In this document: positions 16,871-26,100 of the stretch, piece by piece
Layout: each line of letters opens with the position of its first letter
Numbering within the stretch: position 1 is the first letter of the stretch
Assembly: GCA_017428525.1 (NCBI GenBank)
Contig: JAFRQQ010000019.1
Location: 1-64,000 of the forward strand
Direction: 5' to 3'
DNA from: Clostridia bacterium
GTDB taxonomy: Bacteria; Bacillota; Clostridia; Oscillospirales; Acutalibacteraceae
Length of the DNA: 64,000 bases
Notes under the pieces: generated by a model
Told to the model about the DNA's origin: nothing
Database searches by the model: none
What the model saw: the letters and a program-made list of their open reading frames with translations, nothing else
Translations under genes and position numbers: made by a program

Positions 16871-17972
16871 GTATATCGAATACCCGAAGGAGATCCGCAA
16901 AAACCTGATCGCCCGGGAGAAAAAGCAGCGCAGGGAAAACGTCAGCAAGGGGCGAAAGATCCTGCGCGTGGTGCTGATCCTGCTCCTGGTGCTGATTCTG
17001 ATCGTCGCGGGCGTCTTCGGCGGCATCTGGCTGCGCGGGCGCAACAGTCTGCACACGGACAACGAGCTGCATCTGGAGGCGGAGGGCATCGGCCTTTCGG
17101 ATGATACGGCGCCCGTGGTGCATGATTCCGGCAAGCGGATCGAATACAAAGGAGAAATCTATGCCTTTAATGAAGACATCGTCTCCTTCCTTTTGATCGG
17201 TGTGGATAAGGAAACGCTCGGCACGGATTACGGCAAGGTCGGCACGGGCGGCCAGGCGGATACGCTGGCGCTTGTGCTCTATGATACGTCGTCCGGCGCG
17301 ATGAAGGTGGTCGTGATTCCGCGCGATACGATGGTGGAGATCAACACCTATGACGTGGAGGGCGGTTATATCGACATCAAGGAGCAGCAGATCTGTGTGG
17401 CCTATGCTTACGGCGACGGCAAGGAGTCCAGCTGCCAGAATACGATGGTCAGCATCAACCGGCTGCTCATGGGCATCCCCGCGGATTATTATCTGGCCAT
17501 GGATATGGACGGCATTCCCGCGCTGAACGACGCGATCGGCGGCGTTACGGTGACCTGCCTTGAAACCGAAGGCCGCTTCACAGCGGGCGAAACGGTGACC
17601 CTGCACGGCGAAGACGCAGATGCCTATGTCCGCGACCGTGATATGAGCAAGCTCGACGCCGATACGGCCCGCCGCGCGCGGCAAAAGCAGTATATGGAGG
17701 CCTTCCTCGCCCAGACGCTCAAGCAGGTCCGGCAGGATTTCTCGCTTGTGAGCAAGCTGTATAATGAGGCGATGCCCTATGTGGTGACCGATATCACACT
17801 GGATAAGGTGACCTACGCCGCAACCACGGCATTGCGCAATCATGTGGCGATCACGGATTACAAAACCGTGCCCGGCACCTATGTGCAGGGGCCCAAGCTC
17901 GCGGAATATCACGTGGATAAAACCGCGCTGTTTGAGATGATCCTCGAGCTGTTTTACGTAAGAGAGTATTAA
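16854..17972 (+). CDS. LytR-CpsA-Psr (LCP) family ligase
   Basis: A 372-residue single-pass membrane protein. A basic cytoplasmic N-terminus of about 40 residues is followed by a membrane segment (ILRVVLILLLVLILIVAGVF) and the extracellular LCP domain, with DTLALVLYD, VVVIPRDTMVEI, and YVRDRD. LCP enzymes attach lipid-linked polymers such as teichoic acid or capsule to peptidoglycan. Given the glycan operon 1.3 kb upstream, this enzyme could anchor that polymer (inference). The gene overlaps sortase B by 17 bases and ends at a strong terminator. Confidence 0.9.
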   Translation: MWSRFKYIEYPKEIRKNLIAREKKQRRENVSKGRKILRVVLILLLVLILIVAGVFGGIWLRGRNSLHTDNELHLEAEGIGLSDDTAPVVHDSGKRIEYKGEIYAFNEDIVSFLLIGVDKETLGTDYGKVGTGGQADTLALVLYDTSSGAMKVVVIPRDTMVEINTYDVEGGYIDIKEQQICVAYAYGDGKESSCQNTMVSINRLLMGIPADYYLAMDMDGIPALNDAIGGVTVTCLETEGRFTAGETVTLHGEDADAYVRDRDMSKLDADTARRARQKQYMEAFLAQTLKQVRQDFSLVSKLYNEAMPYVVTDITLDKVTYAATTALRNHVAITDYKTVPGTYVQGPKLAEYHVDKTALFEMILELFYVREY

Positions 17973-17980
17973 CGGATGCC

Positions 17981-18025
17981 GGACGTCCTTTGGCAGGCCA
18001 GCCCATGCCGAAGGGCGTCCTTTTT
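17981..18025 (+). terminator. Rho-independent terminator
   Basis: A 15-base imperfect stem, 17981-17995 with 18006-18020, is followed by TTTTT. It closes the sortase-LCP unit. Confidence 0.85.
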
Positions 18026-18051
18026 CAATAATCACGGAAGGAAGAAACCGC

Positions 18052-19191
18052 ATGAAGCTGCTGCATTTGTCCGACCTGCATATCGGCAAGACCGTGAACC
18101 GCTTCTCCATGCTGGAGGATCAGGAATTCATCCTTGCGCAGATCCTGCAGCTGATCGATCGGGAAGCGCCGGACGCCGTGCTGATTGCCGGCGACGTCTA
18201 TGATAAAACAGTGCCCTCCGCCGAAGCGGTGCAGGTGCTGGATGATTTCCTTTATCACCTGTCCGTGCGGCAGGTGCCGGTCCTGATCATCAGCGGCAAC
18301 CACGATTCGCCGGAGCGGATCGCTTTCGGCGCCCGTCAGTTCGGCGCGGTCGGCCTGCATCTCTCGCCCGTGTACCACGGGCAGGTCACGCCGGTGACGC
18401 TGCAGGACGATGCCGGTCCGGTCCGTTTCTATCTGCTGCCGTTTCTCAAGCCCGCGCATGTGCGCGCGGTCTTTCCCGAGGCGGAGATCCGCACCTATAC
18501 GGACGCCGTGCGCACGGCAATTGACCATATGGCGGTGGATCCTGCTGCGCGCAACGTGCTGATCACCCATCAGTTTGTCACGGGCGCCGCCTGCGCCGGT
18601 TCGGAGGAGCTGTCCGTCGGCGGCACGGACGCGGTGGATGCGTCGGTGTTCGAGGCGTTCGACTACGTGGCGCTCGGCCATATCCACGGGGCGCAGCGCT
18701 GCGGGTCGGATCGGATCCGCTATTGCGGCGCGCCGCTGAAATACGCCTTTTCGGAGGCGAACAGCGTCAAATCCGTCACGCTCGTCGAGCTGGGGGAGAA
18801 GGGGCAGCTGCAGGTGCGCACCGAACCGCTCAAGCCGAAGCGGGAGATGGTCTGCCTGCGCGGCAGCTTCGATGAGCTGATGATGCGTTCCTTTTATGCG
18901 GATACGACGCTGCAGGAGGATTATGTGCAGATCACGCTCACGGACGAGGGTTTTCTGCCGAATGCGATCGGCCATCTGCGCACAGTCTATCACAACCTGA
19001 TGGAGCTGACCTATGACAACACCCGTACTCGCACCGACAGCCGCGTGGATACCGCGGAGCAGGTCGGGCAGAAAACCGAGCTGGAGCTGTTTGCGGAGCT
19101 GTTTGAGCTGCAGAACGGCCGGCCGATGAGTGAGGAGCAGCAGGCGTATGTCGCCGCGAAGCTGCAAAGCCTCAAGGAGGAGAGCGTATGA
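18052..19191 (+). CDS. sbcD: SbcD-type nuclease subunit (Mre11 family)
   Basis: A 379-residue metallophosphoesterase that forms the nuclease half of SbcCD, which cuts hairpins and processes double-strand DNA ends. Metal-binding motifs appear in order: LSDLHIGK (start), AGDVYD, SGNHDSPER and a later GHIHGAQ. RBS GGAAGGAAG at 18036-18044. The stop overlaps the start of sbcC as ATGA (19188-19191), the usual translational coupling for the complex. Confidence 0.95.
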   Translation: MKLLHLSDLHIGKTVNRFSMLEDQEFILAQILQLIDREAPDAVLIAGDVYDKTVPSAEAVQVLDDFLYHLSVRQVPVLIISGNHDSPERIAFGARQFGAVGLHLSPVYHGQVTPVTLQDDAGPVRFYLLPFLKPAHVRAVFPEAEIRTYTDAVRTAIDHMAVDPAARNVLITHQFVTGAACAGSEELSVGGTDAVDASVFEAFDYVALGHIHGAQRCGSDRIRYCGAPLKYAFSEANSVKSVTLVELGEKGQLQVRTEPLKPKREMVCLRGSFDELMMRSFYADTTLQEDYVQITLTDEGFLPNAIGHLRTVYHNLMELTYDNTRTRTDSRVDTAEQVGQKTELELFAELFELQNGRPMSEEQQAYVAAKLQSLKEESV

Positions 19192-21953
19192 GACCGCTGC
19201 AGCTGCAAATGTCCGCCTTCGGGCCGTACGGCGGTGTGGAAACGATTGATCTTGAGCAGCTGGGCAGCAGCGGGCTCTATATCATCACCGGCAACACCGG
19301 CGCGGGCAAGACGACGATTTTCGATGCGATCACCTATGCGCTGTTCGGCGCGGCGAGCGGCGACCACCGGGACGCGAGAATGCTGCGTTCCAAGTATGCG
19401 GTGCCAGAAACGCCGACCGAGGTGACGCTGACCTTCGCCTATCGCGGCGAAGTCTATACTGTGAAACGCAATCCGGAATATGAGCGGCCGGCCAAAAAGG
19501 GCGGCGGCACGACGAAACAGAAGGCGAATGCCGAGCTTCTGCTGCCCGACGGCAGCGTCAAAACGAAGATCGACGAGGTCAACCGGGCGATCATTGACCT
19601 GCTGGGCATCGACCGCGATCAGTTTCTGCAGGTCGCGATGATCGCACAGGGGGATTTCCTCAAGCTTCTGCTGGCGGATTCGGAGCAGCGCAGAAAGATT
19701 TTTGCGCGTATCTTTGACACGCAGATTTATGACCGGCTGCAGACCGCGCTGCGCGAGGAAGCAAACGAGCTCGAGCGCGCATGCAAGGGGCTCAGCGATG
19801 AGATCCGGCAGCATGTGCAGGAGCTGCGCTGCGATGAGAGCAGCGGGTTTGCCGCGGCGCTCGCGCGGGAGCAGCAGGCGCAGCTGGTGCGGGCGGAAGG
19901 CATTCTGCCGCTGATTGCGCAGATCGACGCGGAGGATCAGACGGCCCTGGATGCGCTGAATTCCAAAATTCAGACGCTCGAGGCGGCCTTGTCCGGGATC
20001 GAGCAGGCGCTCGGTCAGATCGCCCAGATCGAACGCATGAAGACGCAGCTTGCCGAGAAGCAAACGCAGCTCGCGCAGGAAACAGAACGCAACGCAGCCT
20101 GCCGCGATGCCGCCGAAAAAGAAAAAGCGCAGGCGCCCGCGCGCGCGGCGCTGGAGCGGGAAGTGCATGCGCTCGAAGCCGCGCTGCCGCGCTATGATGC
20201 ACTCGCGACGGCGGAACAGCGCTGCAAAGAAGCCGCACAGGAACTGAATTCAAAAAAAGAGAAGGAAGCAGCTGCGGCGCAAACGATCGCGCAGAAGGAA
20301 GCGGAGCTGCTTGCGCTGCGGCAGGAGCTGGAGACGCTTGCAAACGCGGGCGAAGAAAAGCAGCGCCTGCGCGGTGAAAAAGAGAAAGCGAACGCGGCGC
20401 TGGAAGGGCTTTCCACGCTGCAGACGCAATGGACGCAGCTGAAGAAAACGCGGCGGGAGCTGGCGGCGGCGCAGGATCTGCTGCGGGAAAAGGAAGCAGC
20501 CTTTCAGACGGCAAACCGCGCGTACGAAGACGGCAACACGCGCTATCTCCACGCGCAGGCCGGCATCCTTGCCGCAACGCTGACGGAGAATGCGCCGTGC
20601 CCGGTCTGCGGCGCGCTGCATCATCCGCAGCCTGCCGCGCTCGCAGAGGACGCGCCGACCGAGCAGCAGGTGGAAGCGCTGAAGGAAAAGGCGAATCGCT
20701 GCCGGACTGCGCGGGAAGCGCAGGCAATCGACTGCCGCGATCTGCTCGCGAAGGAGGCCCATCAGCAGGAGGACGCGGAGAAGCTCTGCGCTTTGCATTT
20801 GCCGTCCTGCGATCCGACGCAGGCGGAAGCGGCCGCAGCCGACGCCGTTGCCGCGGCAAAAGAGACCATCCGTGCGCTGACTGCGCAGATCACGCAGGAG
20901 GAGCAGCGGGAAGCGCGCAAGCAGCAGCTTGCCGCCGCGCTGCCGCAGGCGGAAGCCGCGCTTTCGGAGCAGAAAAAAGAGCAGTCCGCCCTGCAGCAGA
21001 CGATCGCGGGGCTGCAGGCGTCGGTGGAAACGCAGACCGCCCAGCTCGCGCAGGAGAAAACGCAGCTGACCTATGACAGCCCGGCAAAAGCGCGGGAAAC
21101 GCTGCAGTCGCTCACGCAGCAGGCCGAAGCCCTGCGCAGTGCGGCGCAAAAGGCGGAGGCGGACCTGCAGGGGTCCGACGCGGCGCTGCTTGCGCTGCGC
21201 GCGACGATCGCGGATTTCGAAACGCAGATTCGGGAAGCGAAGCTGCCGGATGCCGCCGCGGAGCAGGAGAAAAAGCAGACGCTGACGGGAGAAAAGCAGG
21301 CGGCGGTCCAAGCGCGCGATGCGCTGCAGCTGCGCATGTCGATCAATCAGAACGCCGCCGCGAAGATCCGGCGCCGGTTCGATGATTACAGCCGTATGGC
21401 CGCGCGCTGCAGCTGGATGCAGGAGCTCTCCCGCACGGCCAACGGCGATCTGAATCAGAAGCAGAAGATCAAGCTGGAAACCTATGTGCAGACGGCCTAT
21501 TTCGACCGGATCATCGATCACGCCAACACCCGCCTGCTTGTGATGACCCACGCGCAGTATAAGCTCGTGCGCGCGGTCGACGCCGAAAACAAGCGAGGGC
21601 AGAGCGGGCTGGATCTGAATGTGATCGACTATTACAACGGCACGCAGCGCAGCGTCAAGAGCCTGTCCGGCGGCGAGCAGTTCAAAGCGTCGCTTTCGCT
21701 CGCGCTCGGCCTGTCGGATGTGATCCAGTCCGCCTCCAAGGTGCAGCTGGAAACCATGTTTGTGGACGAGGGCTTCGGCACGCTCGATGAGGATTCCGTG
21801 TCGCAGGTGATCGAGGCGCTGAACGATCTGGCAAACAGCAACTGCCTGATCGGCCTGATCTCGCACCGGCCGGAGCTGAAAGCGCGGATCGACCGGCAGA
21901 TCATCGTCACAAAGGACGCCTATGGCGTGAGCAGGACACGCATTGAAGTTTAA
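19188..21953 (+). CDS. sbcC: SbcC-type ATPase subunit (Rad50 family)
   Basis: A 921-residue SMC-like ATPase partner of SbcD. Walker A GNTGAGKT (35-42) and a C-terminal signature SGGEQ (from 827) with Walker B MFVDEGFG form the split ATPase head. The middle is a long Glu/Ala/Gln-rich coiled coil interrupted by the zinc hook CPVC (471-474), where two molecules join. The domain order and length are those of the family. The gene is strongly biased to GCG and CAG codons in the coiled coil. Confidence 0.95.
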   Translation: MRPLQLQMSAFGPYGGVETIDLEQLGSSGLYIITGNTGAGKTTIFDAITYALFGAASGDHRDARMLRSKYAVPETPTEVTLTFAYRGEVYTVKRNPEYERPAKKGGGTTKQKANAELLLPDGSVKTKIDEVNRAIIDLLGIDRDQFLQVAMIAQGDFLKLLLADSEQRRKIFARIFDTQIYDRLQTALREEANELERACKGLSDEIRQHVQELRCDESSGFAAALAREQQAQLVRAEGILPLIAQIDAEDQTALDALNSKIQTLEAALSGIEQALGQIAQIERMKTQLAEKQTQLAQETERNAACRDAAEKEKAQAPARAALEREVHALEAALPRYDALATAEQRCKEAAQELNSKKEKEAAAAQTIAQKEAELLALRQELETLANAGEEKQRLRGEKEKANAALEGLSTLQTQWTQLKKTRRELAAAQDLLREKEAAFQTANRAYEDGNTRYLHAQAGILAATLTENAPCPVCGALHHPQPAALAEDAPTEQQVEALKEKANRCRTAREAQAIDCRDLLAKEAHQQEDAEKLCALHLPSCDPTQAEAAAADAVAAAKETIRALTAQITQEEQREARKQQLAAALPQAEAALSEQKKEQSALQQTIAGLQASVETQTAQLAQEKTQLTYDSPAKARETLQSLTQQAEALRSAAQKAEADLQGSDAALLALRATIADFETQIREAKLPDAAAEQEKKQTLTGEKQAAVQARDALQLRMSINQNAAAKIRRRFDDYSRMAARCSWMQELSRTANGDLNQKQKIKLETYVQTAYFDRIIDHANTRLLVMTHAQYKLVRAVDAENKRGQSGLDLNVIDYYNGTQRSVKSLSGGEQFKASLSLALGLSDVIQSASKVQLETMFVDEGFGTLDEDSVSQVIEALNDLANSNCLIGLISHRPELKARIDRQIIVTKDAYGVSRTRIEV

Positions 21954-21996
21954 CGCTGAAAAGCGATGAATGAATATCTGACTGGAAGGTGAAGGT

Positions 21997-23067
21997 ATGC
22001 AAGTGTTTTTGATTATCCTGGGCATTCTGCTGCTCCTGGCCGCTGCGCTGTGCGCCGCTGTCGGCGTGCTGACGCGCCCGCGCAAAGAAGGAAAGGATCC
22101 GTTTGTGCCGATCGGCGCCATGCTGGTTTCCGACGCCCATGACTACGGGGCGCAGCGGGATCGCCGGCTCATGCGCGACCCGGTGGTGCGCCTGCTGCAG
22201 CTGCTCTGGCTGCGCACGGCAAAGAGCGACGACGCGAACCACGCGACGCAGACGCCGCCGGAGGGCGTTACGGAGCAGTGCGATCTGCCGTATCTGCCGG
22301 ATGGCAGCCGTTATCATCTGCTGGACGTCTACTACCCCGCGTCTTCCTCCGCGCCGAATCCGGTGATCATCGATGTGCACGGCGGCGGGTGGATGTACGG
22401 CGACAAGGAGCTGAACAAGCTCTACTGTTTGGCGCTCGCCGCGCGCGGCTACACGGTCTTCAACATCAGCTATCCGCTCGTGCCGGATATCACGGCGGAG
22501 GTGCAGCTGCGGGATCTGATGTGCGCGCTGCAGTGGATCGACGCGCATCTGGACGAGTTCCCGGCGGACAGAAACGACATCCTGCTCACCGGCGACTCCG
22601 CGGGCGGCATGCTCGCCGGCTATCTCGCCGTGCTCACGGGCTCCGAGCAGCTGCGGTCGATTTTCGCCGCGCAGGCGCACGGGCTGCAGTTCAAGGGCCT
22701 GCTGCTGACCTCGCCCGTGGCGTATATGAACTGCAAGGGCGTGATGGGCCTGTATACGCCGAAAATGTGGGGTGCGGATTATAAAGAAAAGCCGACCTTC
22801 CCCTATATGAATTTCGATGCGATCCTGCCGTTTGCGCCCCTGCCGAAAACCTGCCTGATCACCAGCGCGGGCGATGTGCTCGCGCATACGCAGACTTGTC
22901 AGGCCGCGGAAGATCTGCGCGCGCACGGCACGGAATGCAAGCTGATGGATTTCGGCGGCGAAGAGGGCAAACAGCTGCCGCATGTGTTCACCGTGCTCAA
23001 TCCCTATAACAACATCGGCCGCACGACGCTGGATGAAGCGCTCGGCTGGTTTCGGGACGGAGAATAA
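21997..23067 (+). CDS. Alpha/beta-hydrolase esterase with N-terminal membrane anchor
   Basis: A 356-residue hydrolase of the HSL/BD-FAE-like type. After one hydrophobic segment (residues 2-26) come HGGGW (from H128, oxyanion hole), GDSAGG with the nucleophile S201, a likely acid in SAGDVLAH, and a C-terminal His in LPHVF. Such enzymes deacylate acetylated sugars or small esters at the membrane, but the substrate is not readable. Separated from sbcC by 43 bases with its own RBS. Confidence 0.85.
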   Translation: MQVFLIILGILLLLAAALCAAVGVLTRPRKEGKDPFVPIGAMLVSDAHDYGAQRDRRLMRDPVVRLLQLLWLRTAKSDDANHATQTPPEGVTEQCDLPYLPDGSRYHLLDVYYPASSSAPNPVIIDVHGGGWMYGDKELNKLYCLALAARGYTVFNISYPLVPDITAEVQLRDLMCALQWIDAHLDEFPADRNDILLTGDSAGGMLAGYLAVLTGSEQLRSIFAAQAHGLQFKGLLLTSPVAYMNCKGVMGLYTPKMWGADYKEKPTFPYMNFDAILPFAPLPKTCLITSAGDVLAHTQTCQAAEDLRAHGTECKLMDFGGEEGKQLPHVFTVLNPYNNIGRTTLDEALGWFRDGE

Positions 23068-23090
23068 AGACCGGTTGACGATCAGAATCA

Positions 23091-23118
23091 GGCGCGCTGC
23101 TGATTGCGGCGCGCCTTT
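23091..23118 (+). terminator. Rho-independent terminator
   Basis: GGCGCGC (23091-23097) pairs with GCGCGCC (23109-23115), followed by TTT. It ends the + strand esterase gene. Confidence 0.7.
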
Positions 23119-23140
23119 CACATGCATATACATTATTATA

Positions 23141-23176
23141 TAAAACCACCGCCCGCGGGGATCCCCGCGGGCGGTG
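23141..23176 (-). terminator. Palindromic terminator
   Basis: A perfect 30-base palindrome (23147-23176, centre GGATCC) is followed on the minus strand by TTTTATATAAT. It ends the giant secreted-protein gene and converges on the + strand terminator just to its left. Confidence 0.85.
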
Positions 23177-23194
23177 TCGCTTGATTCTGTTGGA

Positions 23195-26100
23195 TTATCT
23201 GCGGAAGAGATTGCGCAGCGCCTCGAAGAAGCTGTTGAAGATCCGCGCAAGCAGGGCCTGGAGCGTCAGGGTGCCCTGCCCGTTGGTGGATTCCACCACC
23301 TCGACCTCGCCGGCCGAAAGCGTCTTCGTCATGTAGCCGTTCGCATCCGCGAGCCGCACGTCAAACGCGTGCTTGCCCGCGCGCGCGCTCGTGAAGTCAT
23401 AGCGCCAGGTGCGCGTGCCGTCCGCGTTCTCGGTGTAGCCCGCGACCTCCGCGCCGTTGACATAGGCCTTTTCAAACGTGGCCGGCGCCGTGATGGCCAG
23501 CGTGGCAACGCCGCCGCGGCGGATCATGCGCGCATTCCACTGCAGCTGCACGCCGCTCGCATCCGGCGCAACCGTGTCCGCCGCCGCCTGCCGCATCACA
23601 GCCGAGGCTGTGACCAGATCCTGCGGCGCGAAGCTGAAGCTCAGCATGCGGTTCACGGGCGTGACTTCCGTGTTGTAGGACCATTTCAGATTCGTGATCG
23701 AAATCACAGCGCCGCTGTTGCTCGCGCTCGTATTTGCAATGATGATCGGGGCGGAGGTGGTGCAGGCGCTGCCGGTTGTCGCCTGCCAAGCAACGGCCGC
23801 GGTGATGTCGCGGTACAGCTCTGTTGCGCCGTTGACCGTGATCGGCACGCCGGTCGTATCCTTTGAGTAGACCGTGATGCTGCCGGTTGTGCCCTTCGCC
23901 ATCTTCAGGCCGACGCTCAGCTTCGCCGGCGTGGTCTGTGCTGCCGTCGTCAGGTTGAAAGCGATCGCCTGGCCGGGCTCGAGATAGACCTCGTTCTTCG
24001 GGCCGACGTTCTTGTAATTCGCCACAGTGACTTCCGTGCCCGGCTCCAGGAAGGCGACGCCCGCCGTGCCGTGTCCGTCCGTGTTGCCGAAGGAATTTGC
24101 CGTGATGAGCAGGTCGCGCACGCTCTGCCAGGTCGCGCCGTATTCGCTGTCTGCGATGTAGGCGTCATAGGTCGCCGTGCCGGAGGTGATCGTCGACGGA
24201 TCGATCGGGTTATAGACGCGCACCGCGTCCACATAGAATCTGTAGCTGCTGCCGCCGGTCAGATTCTGCCGTGCGGACCAGCGCGGCTCGATGACGACCT
24301 TGTAGGTGCCGTAGGGCAGGCCGGTGCGGCTGATGACGGGCACCTGATAGACGCCGTCAACCTCGTTGCTGCCGGCGACCCAGCCGTAGGCATAGGCGGG
24401 CGTTGCGCCGGAAAGCTCACCGGCAATCACGGTCTTGCCGTCCGTATCATAATACGACTTTGACGTCCAGCCGCGGGTCTCGCCGTTCACGAAGAAGGTG
24501 CCGTCCGTCTGCCCGGCGGGCGCGAGATAGATCGGCGTGCCGGTTGAATCAAGTGTGACCACATCATTCTTGAGATAGAGCTGCCCGTATCGATAGCCGA
24601 AGTAGGTGTTGATCAGGGTGGATTCGTATTCGGTTTCCACGCCGTTTTCGATCTTGTAGATATCCACAAACGCAAGGCCGGATTCGTTATCCGTCACGGA
24701 GTAGAAGTCGAAGCCCGTGCCGGAGAAGGTGAAGGTTGCGGTCGCGCCGCCCTTGTGGTCCGCGCTGACTTCGACATATTGCGCCGTGCCGAGGGAGTAG
24801 ATTGTTTCGCTCTCGCTGTTGTAAGCAGAGTCGAAGCCGTAGACCGGAGAATTCGGGTCGCCCGGACGCAGACCATTCTGGACGAGGGCCGAATAATCCT
24901 CTTCGTCGCTGACCGTCGTCCAGGACGCATCCAGCTTGCTCTGCGTATTGTTGCCGTCCACGAACGTGAAGAACGATTCCTCATAGTAGACGTTGTTTGC
25001 CGGGATGACCGTCACGCTCGCGGTGTAATCCGCGCCGTTGTAGGTCACGGTGTAGGTGAAGGTCACGGGCGCATTCAACGCCGCGGTCGGGGTAAAGAGC
25101 ACCTTGCCGCCCGAAACCGCGGTCGTGAAGCCCGTGCCGCCGGTCACAGATGCCAGCGTTACGCCGGAGAGATCGTTGGAAACAACGTTCAGCTGAATCG
25201 GCAGACCGAAGTCGATGACATAGGAATCGTTGGTCACGACCTGCAGCCATTTGGCGTAGAGCCTCGCATTCGCCGTCGGCGTGTAGGTGCTGCCGGAAAG
25301 CTGATTGCTCAGCCCGCTGTCCGTGCACCAGGCGACGAAGGCGTGGGTCGTGCGCGCGGCAGGCGTCGGAAGCGTTACGCTGCCGAGCGTCCAGTTTGCA
25401 TAGAGCGGCACGTTGCCGCCGTCCGTCGCGGTCAGGTTGCTCACGCTCTGCTGATTGTTGTAGACCTTTGCGCCGCCCGCGCTCGTGGCCCAGCCGTTGA
25501 AGGTCGCCGTCGCCGTGTCCGTGGTATTGGCAGTTGCACCGTCGTTATACTGATAGGTCACGGTGTAAGCCCGCGAGAAGTCGTTGGCGGTGAGCGCCTG
25601 CGCCTGGTCATAGGTGAAGCCCTGCGGGTTCATGCTGCCGCTCGTCGCGCCGTTGCCGTCAAAGGTGACGGTATAGCTGTGCGCGGTCCAGGTCAGGTTA
25701 TAAGTTGTGGTGTTGGTGATCTGCGTCAGCTCGGAGAAGCTCTGCTCCACAACATACTGATGCATCGGATTCGTCACGCCCGCCGTCACGGTTGCGCCGG
25801 GGGTCAGGGTCTGCGCGCTGTTGTCAATGTTGTACCATGTTCCGATCGTATAGCCCGTGCGTGTGGGATTGGGTGTAGTAAAGGTGTTGTTGTAAACGGT
25901 TTTTTCAATGGTCGTGTTCGTATTCGTCGACGTATCCTGGAAGACCGACGTAAAGGTGAACATGTTGCGGTACCAGGTCAGGATCGGGTAATAATAGATG
26001 GTGTTGCCGATCTTGACGCCCCAGGTGTTTTTGCAGAAGTTGGAGGAGGGGCCGGAAGAGGCGATCAATGCGCTGTCAGTGTAAGCCGTGCCCTGCACGG